DNA of 64,000 nt from Zizania palustris (lineage: Eukaryota > Streptophyta > Magnoliopsida > Poales > Poaceae): positions 12,220,342 through 12,284,341 of the forward strand of contig JAAALK010000289.1 of NCBI GenBank assembly GCA_019279435.1, in the 5' to 3' direction. Shown here piece after piece: positions 55,601-58,578 of the stretch. The notes below the pieces were generated by a model, which was not told where the DNA came from, searched no databases, and worked only from the letters and a program-made list of their open reading frames with translations. Position numbers and translations under genes: made by a program. Numbering within the stretch: position 1 is the stretch's first letter; each line of letters begins with the position of its first letter.

Positions 55601-58371
55601 TTAGATTGATAATTAGCGGATTAAATTGTATTAGGATTATAAATACCCTTAAGGACCATGAAATATGAAATAAATCAAGCAGAAGGAATTATTTAGTTTC
55701 TCTCCTACTCCTACCAACTTGGTATTAAAGCCCAGGTTCCGAGGATTCGAACATGATGACAACGATCGCCCCATCCGCATAATTGATGTAGGCCATCGCA
55801 GATTTGAAGCAGGCCGTAGATGGCATCTCGGCGCAACTGGGTTTGGCTCCGGTGGCCTCCACGTCGCCAAGTTTCCCCCACAGCATAACAAGTTGCCTCA
55901 CCGTGCTATCATCGTCACCAGTTGTAGAGGCATAAGTGCAAGGGGGAGGGAATTGGATCTGGTGGCTCAGTACGGAGGGTGGTGCGGCTGGAGGGGAGGT
56001 AGACGCCGCCACTGGCCAAACCCTAGCTAAGCACCCGCCGCCGCCGCAGGGCATTGGCGATCTCGAGGCGGCCTCGGAAGAGGTGCTTGGTGATGCATGG
56101 GAAAACGAAGACGTCCATCTTCCTCGAGATGTAGATCAGCCACACATGCTCGGTGATGATGACGTTGGTGATGAGGCAAAAGGCGAGGAACATGAGGTGC
56201 ACAATGGTTCCCCACCGGGCGCAAACGATCTTGCACACGATGTGCACGTTAGGCGCCTTGCGTTTGGTCTCAATGGCCATGACGCCGAAGAGGAGCTCCT
56301 AGATGGTGGCGCCGCTCGCGTACTAGAAGGGCCTGCTCACGCCGTACTGCCATGCCACATTTGAGCTCTGTGGTGGCTGCCCACGTCCATTGCGAGGCAA
56401 TGACGCTGGCCTTGAGCCCCGTCTTGACGTTGTGCCCTGCCGTGTTGAACCCCTCTGACGTGTGCTGCGACCCGACATAACGCTTCTCCAGCCGCACCAG
56501 AAAGGAGGTGAAGAGCACGAAGAAGGCATCGAAGCCGAGGACAATGGCATACCCGACGACATGCCGCTGAAGTAGCTTCCGGTGTGGCTGCACACTCCGT
56601 TCACCACTGAGTAGTACTCCACGCTGAAACCCAAATCCACCGGAGGGCACACGTCGCTCGCCTTCTTCAACAGCCACAAAAGTTTCTCAACGGTCACAGA
56701 TTGGGTCACAAGAATTCTTGCCACAGAAAATCCTGTTATGCCACAGAAGATCCAAATTGTTCAGGTAGTTATCTGTTGCATGCTCTCGTTTCGTATACAC
56801 AACATGGGGAGGGCGGGGCGTGTAGGGCTGTCGGTCATAGACGGGAGCTGCGCCTCCACCGCGGCAGTGACCGGTGGTCAATCCTCGGGTTCAACAATGG
56901 CAGCCGTGGTTTTTACAATCCGGCTTCACAAGGATGGCGTCATGGCACTTGCCGTTGCACGATTTTTCTTATCCGGATTTTTAGCTCGAGGACGAGCTGA
57001 TTTCCGAGGGAGGGAAAGATTGTTATGTGCAGATTAGATTGAATTAGTTAGATTAGACAATAAATAGCAGATTAGATTATATTAGGATTATAAATACCCC
57101 TTAAGGGCCATGGAATAAATCAAACAAAAGGAATTATTTAATTCCTCTCCTGCCCCTACCAACTATTTTCTTCCAACAGTGGAAATTGTTTTATTTACAT
57201 AGTTATTTCTTGAAGTCCATTGTCTTCCGGTAAAGGGAGCCAGCTCATGTGAGTCTGCACATCAGTTCAGATGTAGATATGCTCTAAAAAGAAAAAAAAA
57301 GAGGGGAGTGGGTTGAGAAAATCATTGTTTATGACATTAAATTTATGCCGTTTAAAGTTTGAAGGACACTTTGAAATGCCATGTTAAAGGTTTTAAATCA
57401 CAAGTTGAATAACAGACTGAAATATTTTGCTCTTCAGCTGTGTGGTTGAAAGTTTTTTATCTCTAGTTAAAAGTTGTAAATATGTGGTTGAAAGTTGTGA
57501 TATTAAAACCAGCTAACTTAATCAAGTACTTTGTTATGTCATGATTTCTTAACGTTTACGGTATAAGAATAGGACAGTATGGGACCATGAAATGTTTGGT
57601 TTGCTTGCTAGATACATGAGACGCAATGACTCTACTGTTTTGTGGGTTGTGATATAGGCATGTGTGCGGGTAGAAAAAGCGCAGGGATCAAGCCTAGAAA
57701 AAAGTTATGCTTGGATAATAATCAGACTAAATTTAAGTGAAATACCACTTCATTAAATGGCCTCAGTTTTTTATTTAAATTAGATTGAACTTTGAGATTT
57801 GAATTTCCATCTACAATTGTAATGGACTTGCAATTGAAAGTTTAATTTGCATTTCAGTTAGAAAATTTGCTAGGTTCTTTCTGATCTCCAATGAGAATTG
57901 GTCATGTTCCGGCAACAATATTGGTCTATGGTTTCTTTTTTCCCTTTTGGTTGACTGAAATTCACCTTGGTTTCTACAGATTAGAAGCATCATCCGTCAA
58001 TGTCAATCTCTCAATTGTTCCAGAGGAAAGTATCAATGCTGTCTACTCAGAGCCATCTAGTACAGGGCTTCCATTTGCACAGAAACTCTCAAATGAATTC
58101 TCTATATCATTGGCTACAGACAAGCCAATGGACATGTCTAAGGTAATGCTTTATTTCTTATCATCGATAGGCATTATCCAGAAATATGTCCTGTGTTCTT
58201 GTTTCAGTTACTCCTTATTTTTATTTTCATGTGCATCACTGCAGCCAAAAACTTCAGGAGTGAATGGTAGTTATAATGTTCTCAAGCTTTCAGAGGCTTC
58301 AGTAGAATCAGCTGGTGCGAAAGCTGCCGCATGCAGAACTCTTTCTGTTCTCGCATCATTGTCAGATAAAG
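13519..58371 (+). CDS. GWD1: Alpha-glucan, water dikinase 1 (GWD1/R1), internal part of the gene, 14 exons
   Basis: GWD1 transfers the beta-phosphate of ATP to C6 of glucosyl residues of amylopectin in plastids, which opens starch granules to degradation. Exons: 13519-13644, 13721-13899, 14671-14755, 20837-21004, 21087-21139, 24718-24923, 25081-25199, 32341-32411, 32530-32647, 55053-55139, 55229-55315, 55394-55470, 57980-58142 and 58245-58371. All junctions are GT-AG and all phases join, giving about 555 codons without a stop. Recognisable blocks are RDIAHRNDIPHDLK, NKLHRNAGPEDL, RLTEEYSEALL, LPHLSHLGVRARQ (phosphohistidine domain with the expected catalytic His) and SAGAKAAACRTLSVLASL. The family is usually about 1400-1470 residues, so the transit peptide, N-terminal starch-binding repeats and C-terminal ATP-binding domain lie outside. 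Introns 3, 5, 7, 9 and 12 carry transposons. The family call rests on remembered motifs. PWD (GWD3) fits less well. A cytosolic GWD2-like paralogue is not excluded. Confidence 0.88.
13721..13899 (+). CDS. GWD1: GWD1 exon 2
   Basis: Begins QEIKHTIQNKLHRNAGPEDL after CAACAG and ends FFNAG plus two bases of a split Ser codon (AG|GTTATA). 179 bp. It joins exon 1 in frame to give the highly conserved DIPHDLK-QEIKHTIQ stretch. Confidence 0.88.
13900..14670 (+). other. GWD1 intron 2, no element identified
   Basis: AT-rich intron. 14290-14440 has several TGCCTAG/GGCCTAGG words that look like an old repeat. No coding sequence is seen. Confidence 0.5.
14671..14755 (+). CDS. GWD1: GWD1 exon 3
   Basis: One base completes Ser, then 28 codons run LFEELESIKESLNESGLEV to VKAKR. 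Acceptor TTCACAG, donor AGG|GTAATC. Helical charged segment between the starch-binding and phosphohistidine regions. Confidence 0.85.
14907..15035 (+). repeat. 5' LTR of element E
   Basis: 129 bp, TGTTAGAG...CCTACA, with a GT run and paired GTGTGTGGGCCCC words. The PBS follows at once. Confidence 0.95.
15108..20477 (+). pseudogene. Element E gag-pol, many stops
   Basis: Starts MAGEPPPASPVFSF like its relatives; the long Ala/Pro-rich N-terminus, gag, protease, integrase, RT and RNase H can be followed against the intact copy D. Stops matching Gln or Trp codons of D lie at about 16077, 16271, 16302, 16395, 17073, 17580 and 19147; others at about 18790, 19092 and 19358. The last 350 codons (from about 19430) are open and show LLYVDDIVLTA, ADWAGCPDTRRSTSGYAVFL and a complete RNase H end. 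SSAEAEYRA has become SSAKDEYRA. Confidence 0.92.
20478..20606 (+). repeat. 3' LTR of element E
   Basis: 129 bp, preceded by a run of eight or more G (polypurine tract) and followed by the CCTAG target duplication. Confidence 0.95.
20837..21004 (+). CDS. GWD1: GWD1 exon 4
   Basis: 56 codons from SLDQMDDAEDLDKN to RNDASDTAIAMRQK. Acceptor CATTTCAG, donor AAAG|GTTATC. It is separated from exon 3 by a 6.1-kb intron; without copia element E that intron would be about 0.38 kb. Confidence 0.88.
21087..21139 (+). CDS. GWD1: GWD1 exon 5
   Basis: A 53-bp exon encoding WRLCEIGLEDYSFVLLS plus two bases of a split Arg codon. Acceptor TTTTGCAG, donor AG|GTAATG. It continues RQK of exon 4 exactly as in the family. 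Confidence 0.88.
21140..21707 (+). other. Part of GWD1 intron 5, no gene
   Basis: Ordinary AT-rich intron to about 21350. 21360-21660 has repeat-like text with paired TTAGTCGATGACTAG words but no defined element. Confidence 0.4.
21708..22109 (-). repeat. 3' LTR of the gypsy remnant (402 bp)
   Basis: Minus-strand ends TGTCATGTGCC ... GTGACA. It contains a TTTATATAGG promoter-like box (plus-strand text TATATAGGCACAAGG) similar to the LTR at 61975-62421, so the two families are related. Confidence 0.65.
21708..23510 (-). mobile_element. Ty3/gypsy remnant, probably non-autonomous, in GWD1 intron 5
   Basis: On the minus strand the 3' LTR (22109-21708) is preceded by the purine tract GGGGGAAGAGA and by a coding end reading AQLEDELVFKGEEM, the C-terminal signature of chromovirus-like gypsy polyproteins in this window. 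Instead of pol, 22150-23190 is GC-rich sequence with no recognisable retroviral domain. 23190-23510 resembles the start of a gypsy internal region, with a possible primer site (TTGGTGTCATG, minus) at about 23497. No 5' LTR is found, so the right edge is approximate. Confidence 0.6.
23511..24717 (+). other. Remainder of GWD1 intron 5
   Basis: AT-rich sequence with an (AC)n run near 24290. No coding or transposon domain could be assigned. Confidence 0.4.
24718..24923 (+). CDS. GWD1: GWD1 exon 6
   Basis: Completes the Arg codon, then YMNTLEAIGGSASLADDV through ECIAIGNELLSWKQKGLSE, ending with one base of a split Gly codon. Acceptor ATAACAG, donor G|GTACCA. 206 bp. Confidence 0.87.
25081..25199 (+). 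CDS. GWD1: GWD1 exon 7
   Basis: Completes Gly, then 39 codons from SEDGKYIWALRLKATFDRAR to LLSIFPEKVM. Acceptor TATGTAG, donor ATG|GTGAGT. A 94-bp tandem duplication starts 30 bp into the following intron. Confidence 0.88.
25229..25416 (+). repeat. 94-bp tandem duplication in GWD1 intron 7
   Basis: The word CATTACAGTGGATTATAATA occurs at 25229 and 25323, and the following text up to TTATGTTGC is repeated with small differences. It lies 30 bp downstream of exon 7. Confidence 0.8.
25710..26513 (-). pseudogene. LINE ORF2 C-terminus with RT zinc-binding domain
   Basis: Minus-strand reading gives WWKDILSLAPLYRG, ISFWSDCWLDRRLDLSFPRF, KVFFWLFCLDRLNTKNILKR and CSLCSGHYEESKVHLFFDC, the pattern of zf-RVT at the end of plant LINE ORF2 (Cys-x2-Cys ... 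His-x-Phe-Phe-x-Cys). One or two frame changes occur. Confidence 0.75.
26514..26610 (+). repeat. 97-bp solo LTR inside the LINE
   Basis: Begins TGTTAAGGCCCATATATC, ends GTTAGTAACA, and is flanked by a perfect 5-bp duplication GGACC (26509-26513 and 26611-26615). Its first 17 bp nearly match the start of the copia LTR at 53753 (minus), so it is probably a solo LTR of that copia group. Confidence 0.75.
26662..29320 (-). pseudogene. LINE ORF1-like protein, frameshifted
   Basis: Fragments in three frames. 29204-28860: LAFHACLGGLPARFHVTYQC, RHFRFSVASKSVGL and FDVYFHLLRDGGPNWV. 28914-28054: a Ser/Pro-rich middle. 27961-27353: SAFARSGWVMFLGFPPDLKN and FLVKVLFDSALDIPRNITIK. These match my memory of grass proteins encoded beside LINE ORF2, so the assignment is by family resemblance and position. 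Confidence 0.55.
29370..29846 (+). other. GWD1 intron 7 sequence, nothing found
   Basis: AT-rich, with no coding signal or defined repeat. Confidence 0.4.
29847..30450 (+). pseudogene. Copia gag fragment
   Basis: An open frame of 154 codons with an Ala/Arg/Glu helical N-terminus (RQRAEETRAAQAEIKRI), then VVQNIHSLVLLVLDVTSTFY, a TGA at 30309, and on in frame SFLLVVGKFSLENHVLSDV and CVVRTWLLGAITS. It aligns with the gag of element D (AAGVQNIRALVPVTLD ... YARW), so the TGA replaces a Trp codon. pol is absent. Confidence 0.75.
30549..31587 (+). repeat. LTR-like block, possible solo or 3' LTR
   Basis: Begins TGTTAACACTAAAATC and ends TTTCTATCAACA, with TG...CA ends, and contains many copies of the word GGTCAGACCGG (30790-30880 and 31385-31510). 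The closing 58 bp resemble the end of the F 3' LTR (13228-13305). Flanking 5-mers (AAGTG/AAAAC) do not match, so the insertion type is unsettled. Confidence 0.4.
31588..32340 (+). other. Remainder of GWD1 intron 7
   Basis: No element or gene recognised. It ends at the exon 8 acceptor. Confidence 0.4.
32341..32411 (+). CDS. GWD1: GWD1 exon 8
   Basis: 71 bp encoding VIGKALGIPENSVRTYTEAE and IRA plus two bases of Gly. Acceptor GTTAAATAG, donor GG|GTAATC. The preceding 7.1-kb intron holds a LINE and copia debris. Confidence 0.88.
32530..32647 (+). CDS. GWD1: GWD1 exon 9
   Basis: Completes Gly, then 39 codons VVFQVSKLCTILLKAIRDVL through PGVAHGALIR. Acceptor TTTGTAG, donor CGG|GTATCT. The next intron is 22.4 kb and contains gypsy element A with everything nested in it. 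Confidence 0.87.
32884..34811. mobile_element. PIF/Harbinger-type non-autonomous element, 1928 bp
   Basis: Terminal inverted repeats GGGCCTGTTCGGTTG and (reverse complement of the right end) GGCCCTGTTCGGTTG differ at one base. The 3-bp target duplication is TTA (32881-32883, 34812-34814). The undisturbed 3' LTR of A shows a single TTA at the site. No transposase is seen; 34376-34700 is GC-rich with simple repeats of unknown origin. An hAT MITE is nested inside. Confidence 0.92.
34064..34358. mobile_element. hAT-type MITE, 295 bp, inside the PIF element
   Basis: Ends CAGGGCCGGCC ... GGCCGGCCCTG with an exact 8-bp target duplication CCCTGGAC (34056-34063 and 34359-34366), the hallmark of hAT insertion. 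Too short to encode a transposase. Confidence 0.92.
35068..35480 (+). pseudogene. Element A primer site and gag start
   Basis: PBS TGGTATCAAAG at 35071, then a weak gag-like start (VKVMAELVQYVVGISAHLAAM in sense). It runs into Pro-rich text and joins abruptly to integrase at about 35490, marking a large internal deletion. Confidence 0.55.
35505..35683 (+). pseudogene. Element A integrase, left part
   Basis: Reads SMDFIEDLPKVHGKSVILTI, LFSKYAHFIASVARAFFDGV and VRLHGFPSIVSDKDLVFT, the core of a chromovirus-like integrase. It is cut by copia B. Confidence 0.85.
35684..35810 (+). repeat. 5' LTR of B
   Basis: 127 bp, nearly the same as 51914-52040. Confidence 0.93.
36288..40047 (+). pseudogene. 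Element B gag, protease, integrase and RT
   Basis: gag (VIFDGANYHDFTQHMRVHMR) contains six in-frame TAG codons between 36696 and 36905. Its zinc knuckle reads CTYYSKEGHVEANC, so the second Cys is Tyr. Protease is WILDSGASFHMTS at about 37467. Integrase has the HSDVW and RADSAGEF aspartates, but the expected Glu is Lys (GISKRKHRH). RT is almost intact (QLDVKNAFLNGELHEEVYM, LLLYVDDMIITGN), with a 15-bp duplication giving VARGFVARGF. Frameshifts occur near 38430 and 39780. Confidence 0.9.
40048..40177 (+). repeat. 5' LTR of C
   Basis: TGTTAGAGTATGTGTG...TTCCTACA. Confidence 0.95.
40251..44851 (+). pseudogene. Element C gag-pol, left of the D insertion
   Basis: Starts MAGEPPPASPVFSF. Stops against D: about 41368, 41426, 41455, 42094, 43138, 43616 and 44117. 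Relative to D, a 41-bp deletion after QLDV (about 44360) removes the conserved KNAFLHG segment of RT and shifts the frame. Integrase is largely readable (VVLDDFSHYSWTFPLRSKSD, CDNGREFDNS, SPQNGKAERMIRTTNNVMRS). Confidence 0.92.
44852..44969 (+). repeat. 5' LTR of D
   Basis: 118 bp, TGTTAGAGTGTGTG...TTCCTACA; shorter than the C/E LTR because the repeated GGGCCCC segment is condensed. Confidence 0.94.
44970..44982 (+). promoter_or_regulatory. Primer-binding site of D
   Basis: TGGTATCAGAGCC adjoins the LTR and matches the 3' end of initiator Met tRNA, as in E, C and B (one or two changes). Confidence 0.85.
45026..50419 (+). CDS. Intact copia gag-pol polyprotein of D, 1797 residues
   Basis: A single open frame starting MADELPPASPTFSF, 57 bp after the LTR. 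Residues 1-230 are an Ala/Pro/Gly-rich extension. 235-290 is a predicted Ala/Glu/Arg helix. 300-520 is gag (AGVQNIRALVPVTLD, YARWRDLVLLTLQRYAMDD). 535-575 is Arg/Gly-rich (RGGDRRRRGGGRRGG) where a CCHC knuckle would usually be, and none is seen. Protease is DSGASFH, D657. Integrase has a WHRRLGH zinc finger and D850, D912 and E948 (35 residues between the last two). RT has HQLDVKNAFLHG, D1391, and YVDD at 1476-1479. RNase H has YTDADWAGC, D1640, and ends FADIFTKGL. Copia polyproteins are usually about 1300-1450 residues. The TAG stop lies inside the 3' LTR (TGTTAG). Confidence 0.95.
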   Translation: MADELPPASPTFSFSSPASSSPFRGLGTATMTGSASLPPGSAPGAARSGAAAPSPLGSVAGAAGSGASGLPPPGFGLSPPCLGAAGLPSPGFGLSTPCLGAGGFPPPCLDAGGFPPPCLDAGVAGSAAAGLPPTVFAAGPPAPPATAAGPAGSGAAGPPLVPRAPDTTPSATAVDWPALGGASLAAAGLHQAPGAPPHLPPTMAMFWPNLSGPPTLPSAVASGWTAPTDVVAADAALAAALATAKTAAAAARSRERAAALAWENARQTADALAQHVAEAEHHLGRVDPTATPTPAVATDPGTAQLHAQAAGVQNIRALVPVTLDPSSSSYARWRDLVLLTLQRYAMDDHVLIDTPVVAQGSVWRRMDSVVLSWILGSITVELQDIVRELGGTARQAWVAIEGQFLGNREARALQLDAAFRTFVQGDLSISEYCRHMKGMADSLRDLGEPVADRTLVLNILRGLGDSYAHLRTWITRTVPFPSFRKVHDDLVLEELTRGLAPTSTTATALVTPGSIRPVSHPPPSPAPSLLGTPTAGSPTGGGGRGGDRGGDRRRRGGGRRGGTGRAPAPTSAMPAPAAGSAPWPSFSNPCTGRISMWPGQFTPRPPTPPAAMLTGWPVPPAPSAWGPWSGGWDQAALAQSFNTMALTPPAATDWVADSGASFHTTPHDGFISTHRPPHPSHPSSIMVGNGSCLPVTSVGDATPCGSFRLQNILVALDIVHNLLSIRQFTTDNSCSVEFDSCGLTVKDMATRRPLLCCDSTGPLYTLRLPPSAAPPSSALATTASSTLWHRRLGHPGVDILAQFCRSSSIPCTRATSEYICHACQLGHHVRLPFSISSSHAVHVFDLIHCDLWTSPIMSISGYKYYLVVLDDFSHYSWTFPLRSKSDAFPTLTHFFAWVSTQFGLTIKAVQCDNGREFDNSASRAFFLSKGVQLRMSCPYTSPQNGKAERMIRTTNNVMRSMLFQASVPARFWAESLLTATYVLNRLPSKATSAPTPHHALFGTPPSYTHLRVFGCAYYPNTSATAPHKLAPRSTLCVFLGYSPDHKGYRCFDLSSRRVLISRHVIFAESVFPFSVDSTPTTNLELDSLFSTDPVVQPPLSSAGTSPTAPVALPPAGEPCVAAELPAVPPAAPVPPAVPRAATPHQPVWPSVPCAAPPSSSVQPAAPSLSPPLPGVGPLLPSASCSAPDAAPAVPRVPATPAAPRAAPASSSRYANPIRVYQRRPTVAAPACSRAEPPVYHPPLLHRDPRHTHPMVTRRAAGVLRPVDRLVLSATTEPPVSPVPSTVRGALADPHWRHAMEEEYAALLANQTWDLVPRPSGCNVVTGKWIWTHKRKADGSLDRYKARWVLRGFTQRPGVDYDETFSPVVKPATVRTVLSLALSRSWPIHQLDVKNAFLHGTLTETVYCSQPAGFVDPVHPERVCRLNKSLYGLKQAPRAWYSRFASFLVSVGFSEAKSDTSLFVLHRGADSAYLLLYVDDIILTASSQSLLQRIVSSLQQEFAMKDLGVLHHFLGVTVDHRPDGLLLHQRQYALDVLQRAGMTDCKPCATPVDAQSKISGTKGTPVDDPTAYRSIAGALQYLTFTRPDISYAVQQVCLHMHDPREPHLTAMKRILRYLRGSLDFGLHLRRSPVADLVVYTDADWAGCPDTRRSTSGYAVFLGGNLVSWSSKRQPVVSRSSAEAEYRAVANGVAEASWLRQLLEELHCPLARSTLVYCDNVSAVYLSTNPVQHQRTKHVEIDLHFVRDRVAVGAVRVLHVPTTSQFADIFTKGLPSSTFSEFRSSLNIRCAGVSTAGGC
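50414..50495 (+). repeat. 3' LTR of D, truncated
   Basis: 82 bp identical to the start of the 5' LTR; stops at CCTCCCAA. Confidence 0.93.
50496..51182 (+). pseudogene. Element C RT end and RNase H, right of D
   Basis: Continues TAYRSITGALQYLTFTRPDI. An open frame with ADWVGCSDTRRSTSGYAVFL, SRSSAEAEYRAVANGVAEAS and FADIFTKGLPSSTFSEFRSS, ending at the purine tract. This end is undamaged. Confidence 0.93.
51183..51313 (+). repeat. 3' LTR of C
   Basis: Starts TGTTTGAG (one change from TGTTAGAG) and ends TTCCTACA before ATGCA. Confidence 0.95.
51319..51902 (+). pseudogene. Element B RNase H, right of the C insertion
   Basis: Continues from HPDISHAMH. Shows LRAYSDATWVSDPLDRRSLS, IFLGGSLIAWKTKK, a TAG at 51543 (Gln expected), SRSSAEAELRAMA, LYSDSTSAISIAQD and the end VPSELQLADFFTKARTTAQ. 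Confidence 0.9.
51914..52040 (+). repeat. 3' LTR of B
   Basis: 127 bp, following the purine tract; ends TATTCTTTCA before TTCAC of element A. Confidence 0.93.
52046..52884 (+). pseudogene. Element A integrase right part and C-terminal domain
   Basis: Resumes with WSDLFKMAGVSLHMSTTFHP and TDGQSEVV exactly where 35683 stopped. Then come PCAEYCYNMSFHTALRA, LQLSKASSLHDVFHVGLLKP and a degenerate chromodomain-like end (ATWEWLQGFKDAYPNGQLED). Frame changes and TAG codons occur (for example about 52396, 52495 and 52573). Confidence 0.85.
52885..53208 (+). repeat. 3' LTR of A (324 bp)
   Basis: Uninterrupted copy; it gives the empty-site sequence for the PIF insertion (CCCATTTAGGGGC). Confidence 0.93.
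53214..53639 (+). other. GWD1 intron 9, with a partial echo of exon 10
   Basis: AT-rich. At 53301-53326 the text TTGCAGGACAGAATAGTTCC TGGATC copies the acceptor region and first codons of exon 10, then diverges and reaches a stop. Confidence 0.55.
53640..54380 (-). pseudogene. Decayed copia RNase H and 3' LTR
   Basis: Minus strand, from right to left: scattered RNase H text, a CDN-like motif, ELKKHIGVNASFTQ (compare ELTKHIGVDASYTQ of B), FVPSELQVTNLFTKAQT, LYLLKLNATDLP, then the purine tract GAAGGGAAG and an LTR starting TGTTAAGGCCTATATATC at 53753. Many stops. The left edge of the LTR is not defined. Confidence 0.6.
54381..55052 (+). other. End of GWD1 intron 9
   Basis: No element identified with confidence. 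54600-54970 may hold old repeat material. It ends in an eight-T tract and the exon 10 acceptor. Confidence 0.4.
55053..55139 (+). CDS. GWD1: GWD1 exon 10
   Basis: 29 codons VERIVPGSLPSSIKGPVVLI to NKADGDEE, phase 0 at both ends. Acceptor TTTTTTTTCAG, donor GAG|GTGCTT. Start of the phosphohistidine (swivelling) domain. Confidence 0.9.
55229..55315 (+). CDS. GWD1: GWD1 exon 11 with catalytic histidine motif
   Basis: 29 codons VKAAGDNIVGIILLQ then ELPHLSHLGVRARQ. In the family the His of SHLGVRAR is the residue that becomes phosphorylated, and it is present here. Acceptor TTTGACAG, donor CAG|GTTAGT. Confidence 0.9.
55394..55470 (+). CDS. GWD1: GWD1 exon 12
   Basis: 25 codons EKVVFVTCEDDETIADEWSL and EGKYV plus two bases of Arg. 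Acceptor TTTTACAG, donor AG|GTCATG. Small element H lies in the following intron. Confidence 0.87.
55530..55716 (+). repeat. 5' LTR of H (187 bp)
   Basis: Contains three short repeats of AGATTAGATTGATAATTAG that are fewer in the 3' LTR. Confidence 0.92.
55717..56149. other. H interior, left part: element leader and an unidentified segment
   Basis: 55717-55870 resembles the leader of gypsy A. 55990-56149 is GC-rich and may be a second captured piece (minus reading TEHVWLIYISRKMDVFVFPC). No family recognised. Confidence 0.45.
56150..56680 (-). pseudogene. DUR3: Fragment of a DUR3 urea/proton symporter gene inside H
   Basis: Antisense to H. In three frames it reads DVCPPVDLGFSVEYYSVVNG, GYAIVLGFDAFFVLFTSFLV, RLEKRYVGSQHTSEGFNTAG, SVIASQWTWAAT, SNVAWQYGVS, LLFGVMAIETKRKAPN and CARWGTIVHLMFLAFCLITN. 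These are the N-terminal membrane segments of DUR3, a sodium:solute symporter family protein that imports urea. Frame changes near 56570 and 56370 and two stops exclude function. Homology ends at about 56150. The intron state of the source copy cannot be judged. Identification is from remembered family sequence. Confidence 0.82.
57021..57161 (+). repeat. 3' LTR of H (141 bp)
   Basis: About 46 bp shorter than the 5' LTR, through loss of internal repeat units; otherwise closely similar. Confidence 0.92.
57167..57979 (+). other. End of GWD1 intron 12
   Basis: AT-rich intron with an A-rich run near 57290. No gene or element seen. Confidence 0.45.
57980..58142 (+). CDS. GWD1: GWD1 exon 13
   Basis: Completes Arg, then 54 codons LEASSVNVNLSIVPEESINA to TDKPMDMSK, the variable linker after the phosphohistidine domain. 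Acceptor TTTCTACAG, donor AAG|GTAATG. Confidence 0.86.
58245..58371 (+). CDS. GWD1: GWD1 exon 14
   Basis: 42 codons PKTSGVNGSYNVLKLSEASV, ESAGAKAAACRTLSVLASLS and DK, plus one base of the next codon. Acceptor CACTGCAG, donor G|GTATTA. The following exon is not found before base 64,000; the intron is filled with copia and gypsy sequence. Confidence 0.86.
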
Positions 58372-58578
58372 GTATTAAGGTCTTTTTTCTATATTTGTTT
58401 GTCCATGTTCTTGCAAATGGAGTCTTAAAAGGTGAAAGCAGAGTAGTTCTTAGATTGATTCATAAGTGAACAGTATACATGTAGAGGGCTTGGCAGCCAA
58501 GGCAAACCAGCTGGATTGGCAGCCAAGGCATCCTAGCCAGGCCCACAACACCTATTCTAACACGCCCCTGCAGTCGAA

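Larger units (their letters stand above)
55530..57161 (+). mobile_element. Small non-autonomous LTR element H carrying a DUR3 gene fragment
   Basis: LTRs 55530-55716 and 57021-57161 (TGTTATGTGCAG ... CTACCA), perfect target duplication ACTAT (55525-55529, 57162-57166), PBS TGGTATTAAAGC at 55720, purine tract GAGGGAGGGAAAGA before the 3' LTR. LTR core and internal ends (GGCATCTCGGCGCA near the PBS; CTCGAGGACGAGCTG near the purine tract) resemble gypsy A, so H is a non-autonomous gypsy. No gag or pol; the 1.3-kb interior is largely captured plant sequence. Confidence 0.92.

Noticed and set aside
56690..57010. Further host gene fragment at the right side of H
   Set aside because: Readable frames on both strands are short and I recognise no family.
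13519..58371. Phosphoglucan, water dikinase (PWD/GWD3) as the identity of the split gene
   Set aside because: The motifs around the catalytic His (LPHLSHLGVRARQ) and the long central region (RDIAHRNDIPHDLK, NKLHRNAGPEDL) fit GWD1/R1 better; PWD has a shorter and different central part.
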